A stretch of 64,000 bases of DNA, taken from Phytophthora quininea (taxonomy: Eukaryota; Oomycota; Peronosporomycetes; Peronosporales; Peronosporaceae). A model generated the notes under the pieces. The model was not told where the DNA came from. It did no database searches and saw only the letters and a program-made list of their open reading frames with translations. Both the position numbers and the translations under genes were made by a program. Shown one piece after another: positions 22,790 to 34,033 of this stretch; within the stretch, counting starts at the first letter, position 1, and each line of letters begins with the position of its first letter. The DNA is taken from contig JAAVTG010000043.1 in assembly GCA_011947345.1 (NCBI GenBank), positions 62,001-126,000 of the forward strand, written 5' to 3'.

Positions 22790-23830
22790 GCAAATAAGTA
22801 AGTTGTTATCAAATGTTCTTCACCTGACCAACCATCGCCGTAAATCACGCGAGTCTCCTTTTGAGCGGCGTCATCTCGTTCAGCTCTTCTTCTGGTGGCA
22901 ACATGCTCTAGCAAATCAAAGTAAACTCGTTTAAAGCCGCCTTCGCTGTCGGTCGTTCCGTCGGTGTAGAACATTGCAGTCGAGTAACCAAACATCCACC
23001 GCCGTCGTGTGGTAACCAGCAATCTCTGGCGTGTGGTTGTCGGGGTTCAAGTGCGCACCACTCGTGCCACACTGAGGACTCTCGGCTGCGACACCTTTCC
23101 ACGCCCCGAAGCACACACACTCGGAGGTGTGTGAGTAAATAGTCTGGGTGTTGGGTTCCAGTTGATATCAAGCCATACGTACCCCAGTTGCTGCTCCCAA
23201 GACTGCTGTCAAGTACTTTGTCGAACACGTCTCGGATCAACGAGTCCCACAGAGAAATGCAGGCAGTTTCGGTGCCGGTGTGTGGAGACCAGTTGATCAC
23301 GTTTACTTTGATGAAGTCGATGAGGTCCACGCATGACTGCGTGTTGTTGATCTCGAGCATCTTATCCAAAATTTGAGGACTCATCTTGATTTCCACTTGT
23401 CCAAAACAAACTGCGGCACTCCGATATTAACAGGCAGTTCATGGCGAAGAAATTGCTCCAGCTCTTGGACAGGTGGTAAGTGGTTCAGCTGGTGCTCGAG
23501 GAAGGCGTCTCGCCACTTGTGCGTCCGTCCTCGCTCTTCGAAAATGTCCACATTAGAGTCTGTCCGAATCGGTACTTCCACCAAGATGTGGACCTCACGC
23601 TGCTTTGGTTGGAAGTTTGGCTTGAACAAAGCGTCTTCATTGAGATACGACGTTGGATCCAATATTGGGAATTCGGTATCGACACAGCCCTTTAACAAGA
23701 GCTTCAACTCGTCGCCGACCGATAACCAGTTCCCGTTCTTCGTCTTAGCTGGTGCTCTAGCCCATTGCGTTGCGAGTATCTTCAGCTTCCCATGCGTCTT
23801 CGAGCAACATACAACGCACCGGAATAACAA
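22790..23830 (-). pseudogene. CRN-like effector fragment of a different subtype
   Basis: The upstream part (23830 to about 23590) encodes a segment ending LDPTSYLNEDALF, then QREVHILVEVP, which matches the second half of the classic CRN header (a stretch ending in HVLVVVP before the variable domain). Further along are LWDSLIRDVFDKVL, a QHPDYLLTH..VCVLRGVE segment like the RPD...FRGEEK region of many CRN C-terminal domains, and a FGYSTA-like strand. The frame changes at about 23390, 23130 and 23030. The 3' end runs into the tail of CFAP100 on the opposite strand without a family-like terminus, so this is probably a truncated copy. No signal peptide or LFLAK motif was found. It differs in sequence from the three CRN-like copies on the left. 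Confidence 0.5.
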
Positions 23831-24361
23831 ATCTCCACTGCTTGACCATTGGGGTCTAACTCAGAGATCCTCTTCAGGGCAGCAACGAGCTCAACACTGG
23901 GCTGTTCTCGCTGACGGACGCCACACCACTCCACAAGACTAGATGTTCGTATAGCAAGTTTCTCGGAAGGCCACACCTCCACACCTCACTCATCGCTGGC
24001 CTCGCCTTCACACCCGAGGTGGACGCCACAGTGTTTAATCTCCACGCGGCTCGGTCCACATGCTCTACTGCCGTCCACAACGTGAATGCCCCACGAAGTT
24101 TTTGTATGTTAAGCGTTGGGTTATCCGCTCTAATGATCAGATTGAGATAAAGCAGGAAGACCCATGGTTAGATAGGCCGGCCATCCTTCAACGCCTCGCA
24201 CCACAGCAGTAGGAACTCCCAGCGCTGCATTGCAAAGCAAGTTAGTGTAGTTTCTTCTTGCAGACATCTGATGCGACCTGGCGGTCCAGAAAGCGTTCCA
24301 GGTGATGTGCCAGTCGATGTGCCAGTTTGGGACAGTCTCGAATTTGCTTTGTTACAGTAAC
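23831..24361. other. Intergenic, possibly decayed CRN N-terminus
   Basis: Minus-strand open frames from 24080 to 23782 may continue the CRN-like fragment upstream, but no signal peptide, LxLFLAK or other header motif is visible. The right end should hold the TFIIE alpha promoter. Confidence 0.35.
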
Positions 24362-26021
24362 ATGGCGGGGCTCGTGGAGAAGCTCGTGAACCTTGTGGGG
24401 CGGTGCGTGGGCAGAGGTTGACTCCTGCTACTGTAGTTGTTGGACTGACCTTCTTCCTTATGTGTAGAGCCTTCTACTCGGATGAGCACGTGGTGGTGCT
24501 GAGCGCGCTGATCCGCGAGAAGTTCCTCAAGGTCCAAATGTTATAATCATTTCCAGTCAACTTTGTTACGTTGGTATACAAAAGGCTAGATAAAACTGAC
24601 TCTCTGTGTACGACAATGATACTACCATTAGGATGACGACATGGGGAATGCTGTCAATCTGCAGACCCGACAATGCCGCAAGATCATGAACGAGCTGCAC
24701 CAAGACAACCTCGTCTGCGAGTAAGTTACACTGTTAATCTACTGTTACAAGCCCATGCTGACTCGATGTATTAGGGAAGTTCTGAACGACAAGCGCCTGG
24801 GAGGCAGCTCCTCCACGTCCTACTGGTACATTGACTACAAGTACTTTGTGGACGTGGTGCAGTACCGACTGTACTTGATGCACGAGTATTTAAAAGACAC
24901 AGAGCAGCTAGAGATTGAGCGTCAAACGTTCATGTGCAAAGACCCAGACTGCGGTCGCGAGTACACGGCGCTAGAGGCTCAGTTGCTGCTGATGCCTGGC
25001 CAGTATCAGTTCCGTTGTGGCCATTGCAACGAGCTGCTATTGGAGTGCGACAACAACGACAGATTGTTACAAGTGCAGAACTTGCAGAGGAAGTTTAAAG
25101 ACCAGATGAACAAACAGAACGGCATGCACGAAGGCATCTACGAAGTGCTGCGGCGTATTGGAGGCTATGTCAAAGAAGGACAAATGCTGCCTAGTAACCT
25201 ACCGAGTGACAACCGAGCCGCTGGAATTGGAGGAAATAGTGCGCGAGCAGCGAATGGAGGAAGAGGAGGAGGAGGGGGCGGCGGCCCCGGCGGGAACAGA
25301 GGCGACGAGAAGAACAGCCAGTCCTACTTGTATCCGTACGGCGCACAGGACCAGGAGATTATCGTTGATATTGCTGGCAATGATGAAGCAGGAGACGAGT
25401 ATCTAACCAGCAGAGAACGGAAAGAGGACAAGGAGGCAGCTAACCAGCAGGTTGCCGCTCCGCGCGCTGCCAGAATTCTTGCAGGGCAGTTCGATCAGTG
25501 GTCACATGGCTGCGAAACACTTGCAGGCTGCCGCTGCAGCAGGTGACAAGGCGGTTCCGATGGAAACGAGTCTCCAGGGTGTTGATCCACTCACGCAGAG
25601 CGAAATGACGGAGGAACAAAGACAGGAAGCGTTCAAACGCGCTTACATGGCGGAGCTCGAACGGTACAATGAAGAGAACCACGAAGGCGAGGAAGTGCAA
25701 GTACAGGTAGACAAGCAGGGCTGGGACGCCGAAATGAACGGCGACGCCATGGACGAGGAGGAACTGGAAGACGTCGAGTGGGAGTGGTGCATGGACGACG
25801 ATGAAAGAGGCAGCACCGATGTAGAAGTGACGGTGAATGGCCAGCCCAAGCGGTTGGATGGTGTGGACGATGAGGACTTGTTAAATATGACTGAGGAAGA
25901 GTTCCTGGTACGTCTGCTATGTCTCTAGGTGACTTGTGAGGAACGTTGTGCTGATATTTGTTGTTATGTTCTGCAGAGCTGCTACCGAATGTGCTTAGCT
26001 GAAAATGGTGTGTCTACATGA
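24362..26021 (+). CDS. GTF2E1: Transcription initiation factor TFIIE, alpha subunit
   Basis: Recruits and stimulates TFIIH at RNA polymerase II promoters. Exon 1 starts MAGLVEKLV (24362-24402); introns at 24403-24467, 24532-24631, 24721-24774 and 25908-25976 are GT-AG and keep frame. The N-terminal winged helix includes FYSDEHVVVLSALIREKFL, DDMGNAVNLQ..QCRKIMNELH and WYIDYKYFVDVVQYRLY. The zinc ribbon follows (CKDPDC...CGHC, about 24935-25030). A Gly-rich linker and an acidic C-terminal region (EEELEDVEWEW) come next, and the last exon ends CYRMCLAENGVST. The frame shifts by one base near 25490. The intron 2 donor (GTCCAA) is unusual, so that boundary is less certain. About 450 residues, a normal size. 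Confidence 0.9.
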
Positions 26022-26157
26022 CTGCCCAATATAGTTGGCGCAACAAGCGAGAGGACAATGCTGTGGCCGCATAAAGACTGAAGCTACTAGAAAATGGTGG
26101 TAAGGCAGCATCTTGTTTGATATATTGTGTTGTTTTGGCGTGTCTGCTTGTAGAAAG

Positions 26158-27236
26158 CTACCATAGGTGTCGGAGCTCCTCTTCGTCGTCAACAAAAGGT
26201 CCCTTGTGGTGCTTGCGGACGCATGTGATAGCGGTATGCTTTCGACCGAAACCTTCGGGTTTGTTGTTGTCGACACGCTCTTCCGAGGACGGTCTGGACC
26301 CATTCAGTGGCTCACCAAGTGCAGCTCGTTTTTGCATGACGGCAATCATGGGGTCCGTGGAGTACAGCCAGGATCGCTGTGCCAATGTGTCTCGCTGCGG
26401 CTCGGAGCTCTTCTTGTAAACTTCGCCCATGGCTCCGGACGTAGCTTTACCGCGTTCGACTCGACTGCAACCTGGACCACCCGCGATGATTGAGCCTGCC
26501 TGCAACGTCGAAGATGCGTTCGGGAAGTGATTGATAAATGCGCGGCGATGCGTAGTGTTCAGATAACGATCGGGCTCAGGGTCCGGTCGTGGGAGGACGG
26601 AGCGGAAGCCTCGACTCCAGTCCAGATCCGCTGTCTGGTTGATGGCCTCGTTGATGTTGGCATCGTTGATCATGCGAGTTATCTGGCGCTGCAAATGGAC
26701 ACAAGTCAGCACAGCAGCTTGGTCCATGTTCAGCTGGAATCGTACCGGTGCAGTCGGCTGGTTCCCATTGAAGTCGGTACCGGTCGTTGTAAGGTAATCG
26801 TTCTACAGCGACGTTTGTCATCAAATGCCTAGCGAGGTTTGGCATGGATATCAAGCAGCTTTACCGGTCCGTCGGTGGGAAGAACACCTCTAAGCGGCGA
26901 CGCACGTTCTTCATACCAATTGTCTAAAGACGACAGCAACGCAACGAAGGGTAAACTATGATCGTCAATCCAGGAGCTCGATTCATTCGCATACCATTCA
27001 GAGTTTCGCGATGGAAGCTCTTCAACGCCATGACTCGGTACGAAGGTGAAGAAAACTTGTCTTGATGAAAGTCATGACGGTCAGACCTTGTCGTCTTGAT
27101 CCCATGCCAACCCACTAAAATTAGTGGGGACAACATTAGCCCCCACGCTTTTTGCCACAGTGGACTTGTAAATGGGAGTGAAACGGACCGATAGTTTGGT
27201 CGGCGGCACCCCAGCGACAAAGTGAATCGATTCCAT
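26158..27236 (-). CDS. Conserved-looking protein of unknown function, possibly axonemal
   Basis: I do not recognise the family. From the ATG at 27236 a first exon begins MESIHFVAGVPPTKLSV and ends near 27095; a second piece (about 26920-26870) reads ERASPLRGVLPTDGP, and the main body (26727-26158) contains RYLNTTHRRAF and a WLYSTDPMIAVMQ-like segment. Short Tyr/Arg motifs of this kind resemble those of microtubule inner proteins, but that is only a resemblance. Intron boundaries between 27090 and 26740 are unresolved: one possible intron (26833-26868) would be only 36 bases, and one frame change near 26750 is needed. It is convergent with TFIIE alpha and divergent from the armadillo gene, whose ATG is 16 bases away. 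Confidence 0.5.
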
Positions 27237-27252
27237 CACTCTCCCCTGTGCC

Positions 27253-30200
27253 ATGAGCCACCGCCTATCGCAAAATGCGAGGCACACGAGGAGCTGCTGG
27301 AGGAACTAGAACGTGACAAGGAGCTGGACGTGCTGCGAGAGTACCTCACTCGCTTTGAATTATTCCCGAGACAACGCGATCCAGCGGCGGCTCCGATCCG
27401 GTTCGAAGAGCTGAAAGAACTCGCCAAGCACTGGAAACTCCACCGCCAACGCAACTTCTGGAAGACCAACACCACTAAGGAAGACCTCGTACGGACGCTG
27501 TATCGCCACATCAACACTAAGATCATCCCGCAAGAAAGTCGAGATGAAGGCAACGGCACGGGATCTCCGTCCCACATGGCAAACAGTCCTGGGGCTGGGA
27601 TGTCGCCGTCAGCTCCAGCAAATCGACACACGTCGATATCCGACTCACCTCGAACACGATCGCTACGACCTATACCACCGTCAAGTCGAGGGCCTCGTAT
27701 CGACAGCGTTTTCGGCGGATACAATGGCGATCTCTTCGGTCAGCGTGGGAACTACGAGGACGGTATGATCTATCTCTCGCGCTTTCGTAAGCCCACAACA
27801 TTGCTGAATAACGTCGACGGGGTGAGCAGCGCACTCAATAGTGTCGCTGGTAGCGACTCGACTTTGAGTCGACACAGTAAACTTAAGGACGAGGATGACG
27901 ACGAAGACGACGACGAACAGGAACCTAGTGCCGATACCTTGGACTTTAACGCAGGTTTGACGCGCGAAATCCGCTTGAAGCAGGAATGCGCCTTCAGCAT
28001 CTACCACTTCTCGACGATCCCTGGGCACGAACGGCAAATGGTGGCCGAAGGCTGTATGTTGGCGCTGAGCAAACTCGCCGTGTTTGAGGACACGGAGGTG
28101 AAGCGCTTCTGCGCTGCGTCGATCTTGAACCTTCTGTGTGAGTCGGCATTAGGGACGAAGATGGCCGACGAAGGCGTTCTGCTGGCACTGCTTGAACTGG
28201 CCAAAGCACAACATGAAGAAGTGCGGCGTCATACTAGCATGTCGCTGTGCCGCTTTTCATACGAGCGGGGAGGACAGCTCCGCCTCGTGCAAGAAGGCTG
28301 TGTGTCCGCCATCCTGTCCATGCTGAATGTTCCGGACTTGGAGACCAAAGAAGCTTGCGTCAAAGCTCTCATCAATATCGCCTCGGCTTCAGGAGCTTCT
28401 GTCGCGGAGAGCGTCGTGCATGTTCTCATGAAACTCGCCACTCGCAAGGACCAAACCAGCGCTCGATTCGCGGCCGAAGCAATCTGCAACTTGTCGCTGC
28501 TGAGCGGCTCACGACCTAAGATCGTAGAGGAAGGAATCCTCGACACGGTGTGCGAACTAGCACAGCAAATCAGCGTCGCTGCTGCCGCTGGGGTTGGCGA
28601 AGACTCGGAGGATGGCGGCGATATCGGCATGGTGCGCAAATATCTCGCCACGGCATTGTGCAATCTGTCGGGTCTTCCAGGCAATTTGGAGCCGTTGAGT
28701 CACAGTCGAATCCTCGAGTGTCTTGAAGAGCTGCTCAAGTGCGAGAAGCCTCGCGAGGTGCGTGAAATGTGCGCAGTCACCATTGCCAACATTTCGTCGC
28801 ATCCTCCTTCCCTTAAAAACTTGGCACTAAGTGATGCCGTGGCGAACCTCGTGGAGATTGGCACTCACCATACAAGCAACACAGTGCGTGAGAACACAGC
28901 CTTGTGCTTGTCAAACATGTCCGCTACAGCTGACAGTCGGGCGCTTCTGGCACGATTCGGTGTTGTTTCCTTGCTGCTGCGCTTCCTGGAAGAAGATGAG
29001 GCTGCTGGCACGGCATTAGCTCAACAGTTTGCCGTCTTAACCCTCTGCAGTTTGTTGGCCCACCCAGCAGCCAGTACCGAGTTATTGCAAAGTAACATGC
29101 CTGCAGCACTAGCAAGACTGGCCACGAGGACGCCCCATGACCGTGTTCGAGAGCTCTGCGCCAACGCACTTTTCAACGTATCGTGCGAGAGAAGTCTTCA
29201 CGGCGTACTGCTTCAGGACGATACCATTCGGGCCATCGTGCGGCTCTGCAAGCGCAAAGGTGATGTCGACGACGACGCTGCATCGGGAACTGCAGCAACT
29301 GGAACGCCTGCTGCTCCTTCGACCCCTGCAGCATCTTCAGGACCACCGGTGGTGCTACTACGGCACCAGGAGTGTGCTCTAGGCTGCCTGCTCAACCTAT
29401 CGTTCGGGGCTGAGAGTCGACCTTCTCTACTCCGAGCTGATGTCGTTTCAACACTTGCCAAGCTCTTCCAGAAACCACCGGCACGTAGCGATGAACTGCT
29501 GCGGCAATGCGCTGGAGTACTCGCTAATCTGTCCTTTGATGCCGAAGCACGAGCTCGAATTGTGGCTGACCAAGGTGTACGTCTAATCCGCCGCATCATG
29601 AGCGCAGCCACGGCCTCTGCCAATGCTGCTGCGTCTTCGGACATGCCTGTAAGTGCCGCCTCCGTCACAATCATTCGAGAGACACTTCGAAGCTGTGCGA
29701 CTGCATGTTGCAACCTTGCGGCCGACGCACTTGAGAAGACGCCTATCCTGGACATGTTGATAGACTTGTCGGCGTCTTCACACCCTCCAACGACGTTGAC
29801 GTGTGCCATTGCATTCGCGAAAATGGCATCCAGCGCAACACATCGAGCTCACCTTACGCGTTGCGCAGAGCTGTACCCGGCACTTACGCTCATGATGCGT
29901 TGCGGTGTGGAGGACATACAGATCTACTCGGCTGTGGCTCTGTGCAACCTGGCGGTAGAACCCCAGCAGCAAAACCTGTCGGAGTTCGCTACGTATGGAA
30001 GGAAGGCACCGTGCCCGACTTTATCGTGAACGCTCTGCTTCGCATCAACAGCGACTCTACCAAGGAGATCTGTGCCCGTGCATTGTTCAATCTGCTCACA
30101 CACGACGAACTTCGAGCAGCTCACATTAAAGACGGCGTGCTGTATGCACTTGTGAAGCTCGCACGACTAGAGAGTGTCGAGATCCGTACGCTGTGCGTCG

Positions 30201-32688
30201 CAGCGCTATACAATCTGAGTTGTGATCCAGCACTGGCGGAGACGCTAATGGAGCTCAAGGTCGCACAAGTCATCACTAAACTGTGCGAGATGGAGTTCAG
30301 TAGTCAGGAAATTCATCGTCGACTTGCTGCTTGTTTAACCAACATGGCGTCTGAGCCGAAGCCCCCTGCAGGCAAGAAAGCGGACACTGCTGCAGCAGCA
30401 GCTTCTGCTAGCATGGGCGTCAGACTGGTTGAGAGCGGAGCTTTAGTTGCACTGCTAGTGCTTTGCGAACATGCCGATCCACCCACGCGTCACGCATGCG
30501 CCGCAGCCTTGTGCTTCTTGTCCGCCTACCGAGTCAACTGCGAGGCGATGGCAACGCTTGGCCTAGTGGACGTACTCACGAAGAAGTTACTGCTAGCTCC
30601 AGTTGACGTAGAAACCCCGGAGAACGATGACGAATACTCGACAATGGAGCAGCGCCAGCAGCACGAGTTCGCCCTCAACGCACTCTGCAATATCTCGTGT
30701 TATCAAGCACTACACGACCGCATGGAAGAGGCTGGAGCCGTCCCGCAAATTATCCGTCTGTTAGCTACCACCATGAACCATGGACAACGAGAAAACGGCG
30801 ACGACCAGGACGACCAGGCTATTATACTGGCATGCGTACAGACTCTGGCCAATCTGACATTCCACGCGCGACATCGCCATGAAATGCTCACTCACAAACT
30901 AGTTCCGACTTTGCTGTGTCGACCACAGGCGCTGCGGTCTTCACAACGAATCGGCGACGTGTGTGCCGAGATCATCGCCACACTGTGCGAAGACACACTA
31001 CACTGGCAGGAATTGATCGCCACCGGTGCAGTTCGCGTGCTGCGCGAGATCACCGACGTCTCGACCCCGTCTGAAAGTCCGTCTCCTGCAGCACTACGCG
31101 CTTCCATCTACGCACTGAGCCAGCTAGCACGTTGCGAAAAGAGTGGGAAACTGTACTCGTCGACGGCGCATTGAACGTTGTGTCTCGAGCACTTGATCTG
31201 GGGAAGGACGCAATGAACCTGGAAGATGGACCAGCGAAAACCAAAGCTCACGAAGCTCGACAGGAGATGGCAGAACGGTGCGCTGTTATCTTACGCGCAT
31301 TGTCGACACAAGGAGAAGCAGTTTGCTTGATGCTCATGCGGGACATGAGGTTGGTTCCAATGTTGAACACCATCATCAGTACGTGTTGCCCTGGTCGCCG
31401 ACAATTGCAAGCCAGCAAGCACCTCATCTTGGCACTTTACAACCTCACGTCCTGCCGTGTAAGCGTCGATGACGAGGAAGAGGACGGTGCCAATACCAGC
31501 GACGCCAACGATGACTCGACCTCAGAACCAAAAGAAAGTGAAGGAATGCGGGGCTTAGACATGATGGTGATCACCGGTGTGGTGCCATTGCTAGTTCGAC
31601 TGTCTGCTGATGGAGGCAGCGATATGGCACCAGCCTGCGCCGTCGCGTTGGCGCACATTAAACATCGTATCAAAGAGCGCTTAGCGCAATGGCAAAACAT
31701 GCCTCAGAACGAGTCCGCTGAGCACCCGCAGCGTCGTAAATTCGAGGAGATCGACAACATGATGGAAGCTGGTGTTATCACAGCGCTGCTAGCAATGTTC
31801 GAGCTGGACCCGGCAGGTATCCAACGTGTTGATCGGTTAGCAGCCGCAATGCCGCCGGCACTCGCCGTCCTACGTGCTGCCACCGAGAAAGACTGGACAT
31901 TTTATCCAGGCAACACGGGGCTGCATTTCGAGACGCCGTTGCCAGTCTGCTGGGACTTCCGGAGCTCCGCTATCGACGATGCACGCTTCGTTCCTGCTGA
32001 ACCACGGACCTTCTTGGCGACACTTAGCCCAGTCGTCCCTTCATCAGGCGTAGCCATACAAGACAAGCTCTACGGCAAATTCCGGGTCCTCCGAGTGCGT
32101 TTAAACAAATGTCTACTGCACCTAGAGAACTCTAGATTTGCCAAACACGCGGCGGCGGTGTTGGCGTCAGCGACGGCGGGATCGACCAGCAGCAGCGCCA
32201 CCGATTTGTCGGACGCAATCGCCATGGCCATTGGCGATAACGAAGACGATCTCGACGATGACGACGATGATGATGACCGTCCTCGCCGGAAAACTAGTGC
32301 TGCTAGGAGACCTGCTGGTGGCGCCAGCTCGAGATCCAACACTTCGTCAGTGATCACTGACGACGACGACGCTGGAAGCGAAATGCGGATGCCCTCGCCT
32401 GTGAAGAAGAAATCGCACACGGGACGGTCTTTGCTGATGAACCGAGCGGGAAGTTCACGTGGTAGTGCTGCGTTTGGGCTTGGTTCTGGTAGTGGGAGCA
32501 CTACCGATAGCACTGCCTCGTTGCAGCAGCGACGAAGCTCAAAAGCTCCCAATGGACGTAAAACGAGTCACTTGAGCCACGACAACAGCAGCAGCAGCAT
32601 AAGCTACATCGCCCGCAAAGGTTCGTCATCGCGTCGATTCGGCAGCGACAGTTCCTCTAGCTCTGGTGTCACCCTACCCAAACTTTAG
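27253..32688 (+). CDS. Giant armadillo-repeat protein (about 1,810 residues)
   Basis: Armadillo repeats form a protein-binding superhelix; the specific role is unknown. The N-terminal 110 residues are charged helices, one resembling a SAP-type motif (FEELKELAKHW). A Ser/Pro linker and an acidic tract (DEDDDEDDDEQE, about 27890) follow. From about 27960 to 31900 run many Arm/HEAT-type repeats with ALxNLS, ALCNIS and AxALYNLS signatures. The tail is acidic (poly-Asp near 32260) and then Ser/Arg-rich low complexity. I chose ATG 27253 although it is out of frame: one extra A in caaaatg near 27271 would join it to the open frame. Two more frame changes occur near 29990 and 31140. A pyrimidine-rich Inr-like TCACTCT lies at 27236-27242. 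Confidence 0.75.
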
Positions 32689-32733
32689 TTACTACTATAC
32701 CGAGTACACCTCGTTGAAACCAGCTTCGCTGTT

Positions 32734-33297
32734 TTACTCCATCACGATTTTATCTCGCAGTTGCTGCGTCATAGCGGTGTCGTTCAGATAGTCTATCAAT
32801 GCTCCATTCCCCGCCACCTTGACATGTTGCAACTTCTCCAGCTTCTCTAAACTCCCCACAGGTAATGTCTTTAGCGGGTTCTCTCTAATATCCAGTGTCT
32901 CTAAGTTCTTGAGCTGCTCCACATCGTCCGACAGCTTTTGCAGGCGGTTCTGTTTGAGGTTTAGATGCTGTAGCTCCGACAGCTTGAATACGGCGTCCGG
33001 CAGGTCCCGCAGCTGATTCGAGGATAGATCCAGCGTCTCTAACTTGGGGACGCGCTCCAGCATCAGCGCCAGGCGACAGGCGCAGGCATCACCCACGTGC
33101 TCGCACATGAGCTGGCGACAGACCAAGTCGCCGGACTTGGACAGTTGTAGCTCGAGAACCTGTGGCCCGTTGCGCGCGATATCTCGTAGGGATGTTGCCA
33201 ATTGAGGTGCAGGACTGTGTGCCAGTTGGCGTCGCAGGAATCGCAGCGGGAGGGCACGAACGCGGAGCGAAGAGATCGGCCGTAGCATGCTTGTCAT
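32734..33297 (-). CDS. Small leucine-rich-repeat protein, probably mitochondrial
   Basis: 187 residues, uninterrupted. The N-terminus (MTSMLRPISSLRVRALPLRF) is rich in Arg and Ser and free of acidic residues, like a mitochondrial presequence. About five leucine-rich repeats follow from residue 90 (LETLDLSSNQLRDLP, LQHLNLKQNRLQKL, LETLDIRENPLKTLP, LQHVKVAGN). These serve protein interaction; partner unknown. Convergent with the armadillo gene, 45 bases apart. A YCAYTYY-type initiator (CCATTTC) lies at 33318-33324. Confidence 0.8.
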   Translation of the reverse strand: MTSMLRPISSLRVRALPLRFLRRQLAHSPAPQLATSLRDIARNGPQVLELQLSKSGDLVCRQLMCEHVGDACACRLALMLERVPKLETLDLSSNQLRDLPDAVFKLSELQHLNLKQNRLQKLSDDVEQLKNLETLDIRENPLKTLPVGSLEKLEKLQHVKVAGNGALIDYLNDTAMTQQLRDKIVME

Positions 33298-33317
33298 TGT
33301 GCGGCTCTGAAGGTTCG

Positions 33318-33324
33318 GAAATGG
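33318..33324 (-). promoter_or_regulatory. Possible oomycete initiator of the LRR gene
   Basis: Minus-strand CCATTTC fits the Phytophthora Inr pattern YCAYTYY and is about 20 bases from the ATG at 33297. A seven-base motif is weak evidence alone. Confidence 0.3.
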
Positions 33325-34033
33325 GTCATGCCGACATTTTTGGGTACTTCAATGAAATGGCTACATATACCATTGTACGATTATGAGTTGCTGGCCGCAA
33401 GTGCTGTTGTTGGTTTGCAGAGGAAAAAGCTGTGGATGTCTTCAATAACTGCAGATCGTGCAGGACACGACGGTGCTTCGCAGCCACTCGCCTTGCAAAT
33501 GTCGCTGTTGGACAAGCTCGTGCCTCTCCACTCGCCACTGGGATATTTTCGCTGCTTGAATAAGTTTCTGCTGAGAATTTCGCCAATTTTCCAGCTATAA
33601 TAACAACTTGATCGGACGGACTGCCAACTGGTTGTCCAAGATGGTGAGCTCGTGTCTGGTGGTGCCATCTCAAACTTTCTTGACACGTCCGAGAGTCAGC
33701 GTTATATGAAACACTGTATGAGCTTTACAAATTCCCATACATTTGTTCCGACTCGTTCCGTACCCCTAGCCCTTTCATTAGCGCCGGGCCGCGGTGCACA
33801 CTGAAAGACTTGCGAGTGCTGAAAAGCGCATGCGAGTGCGTGCGCTACCTGGACGCGTGCGCGAGATTAGCAGGCGCCACCTCGTCGGGACACACTTTAG
33901 AGCAGGCCTGTGCAGGCGGAAGGCGGAGCAGCGAGCTGCAGTCTCCTCAGCGTTCGTGTACGGCACCAGGAACTCTCCGACTATCCATCCCCTTGGTCTA
34001 ACCTTTTATATGTATACACCCTCAGGTATACGT
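33325..34033. other. Intergenic; one minus-strand open frame of doubtful status
   Basis: An open frame at 33326-33673 on the minus strand (about 115 codons) and an overlapping one (33381-33686) have protein-like composition but no recognisable domain. They overlap the proposed LRR-gene initiator, so I do not call either a gene. The right part should contain the promoter and leader of the transporter gene. Confidence 0.4.

Noticed and set aside
27111..27128. Hairpin cccactaa-aa-ttagtggg as a regulatory element
   Set aside because: It lies within the probable first exon of the minus-strand gene and fits its reading frame; short hairpins are frequent.
33326..33686. Two overlapping minus-strand open frames upstream of the LRR gene
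   Set aside because: No domain, no clear promoter, and they overlap the likely initiator of the LRR gene. I cannot exclude a small gene.
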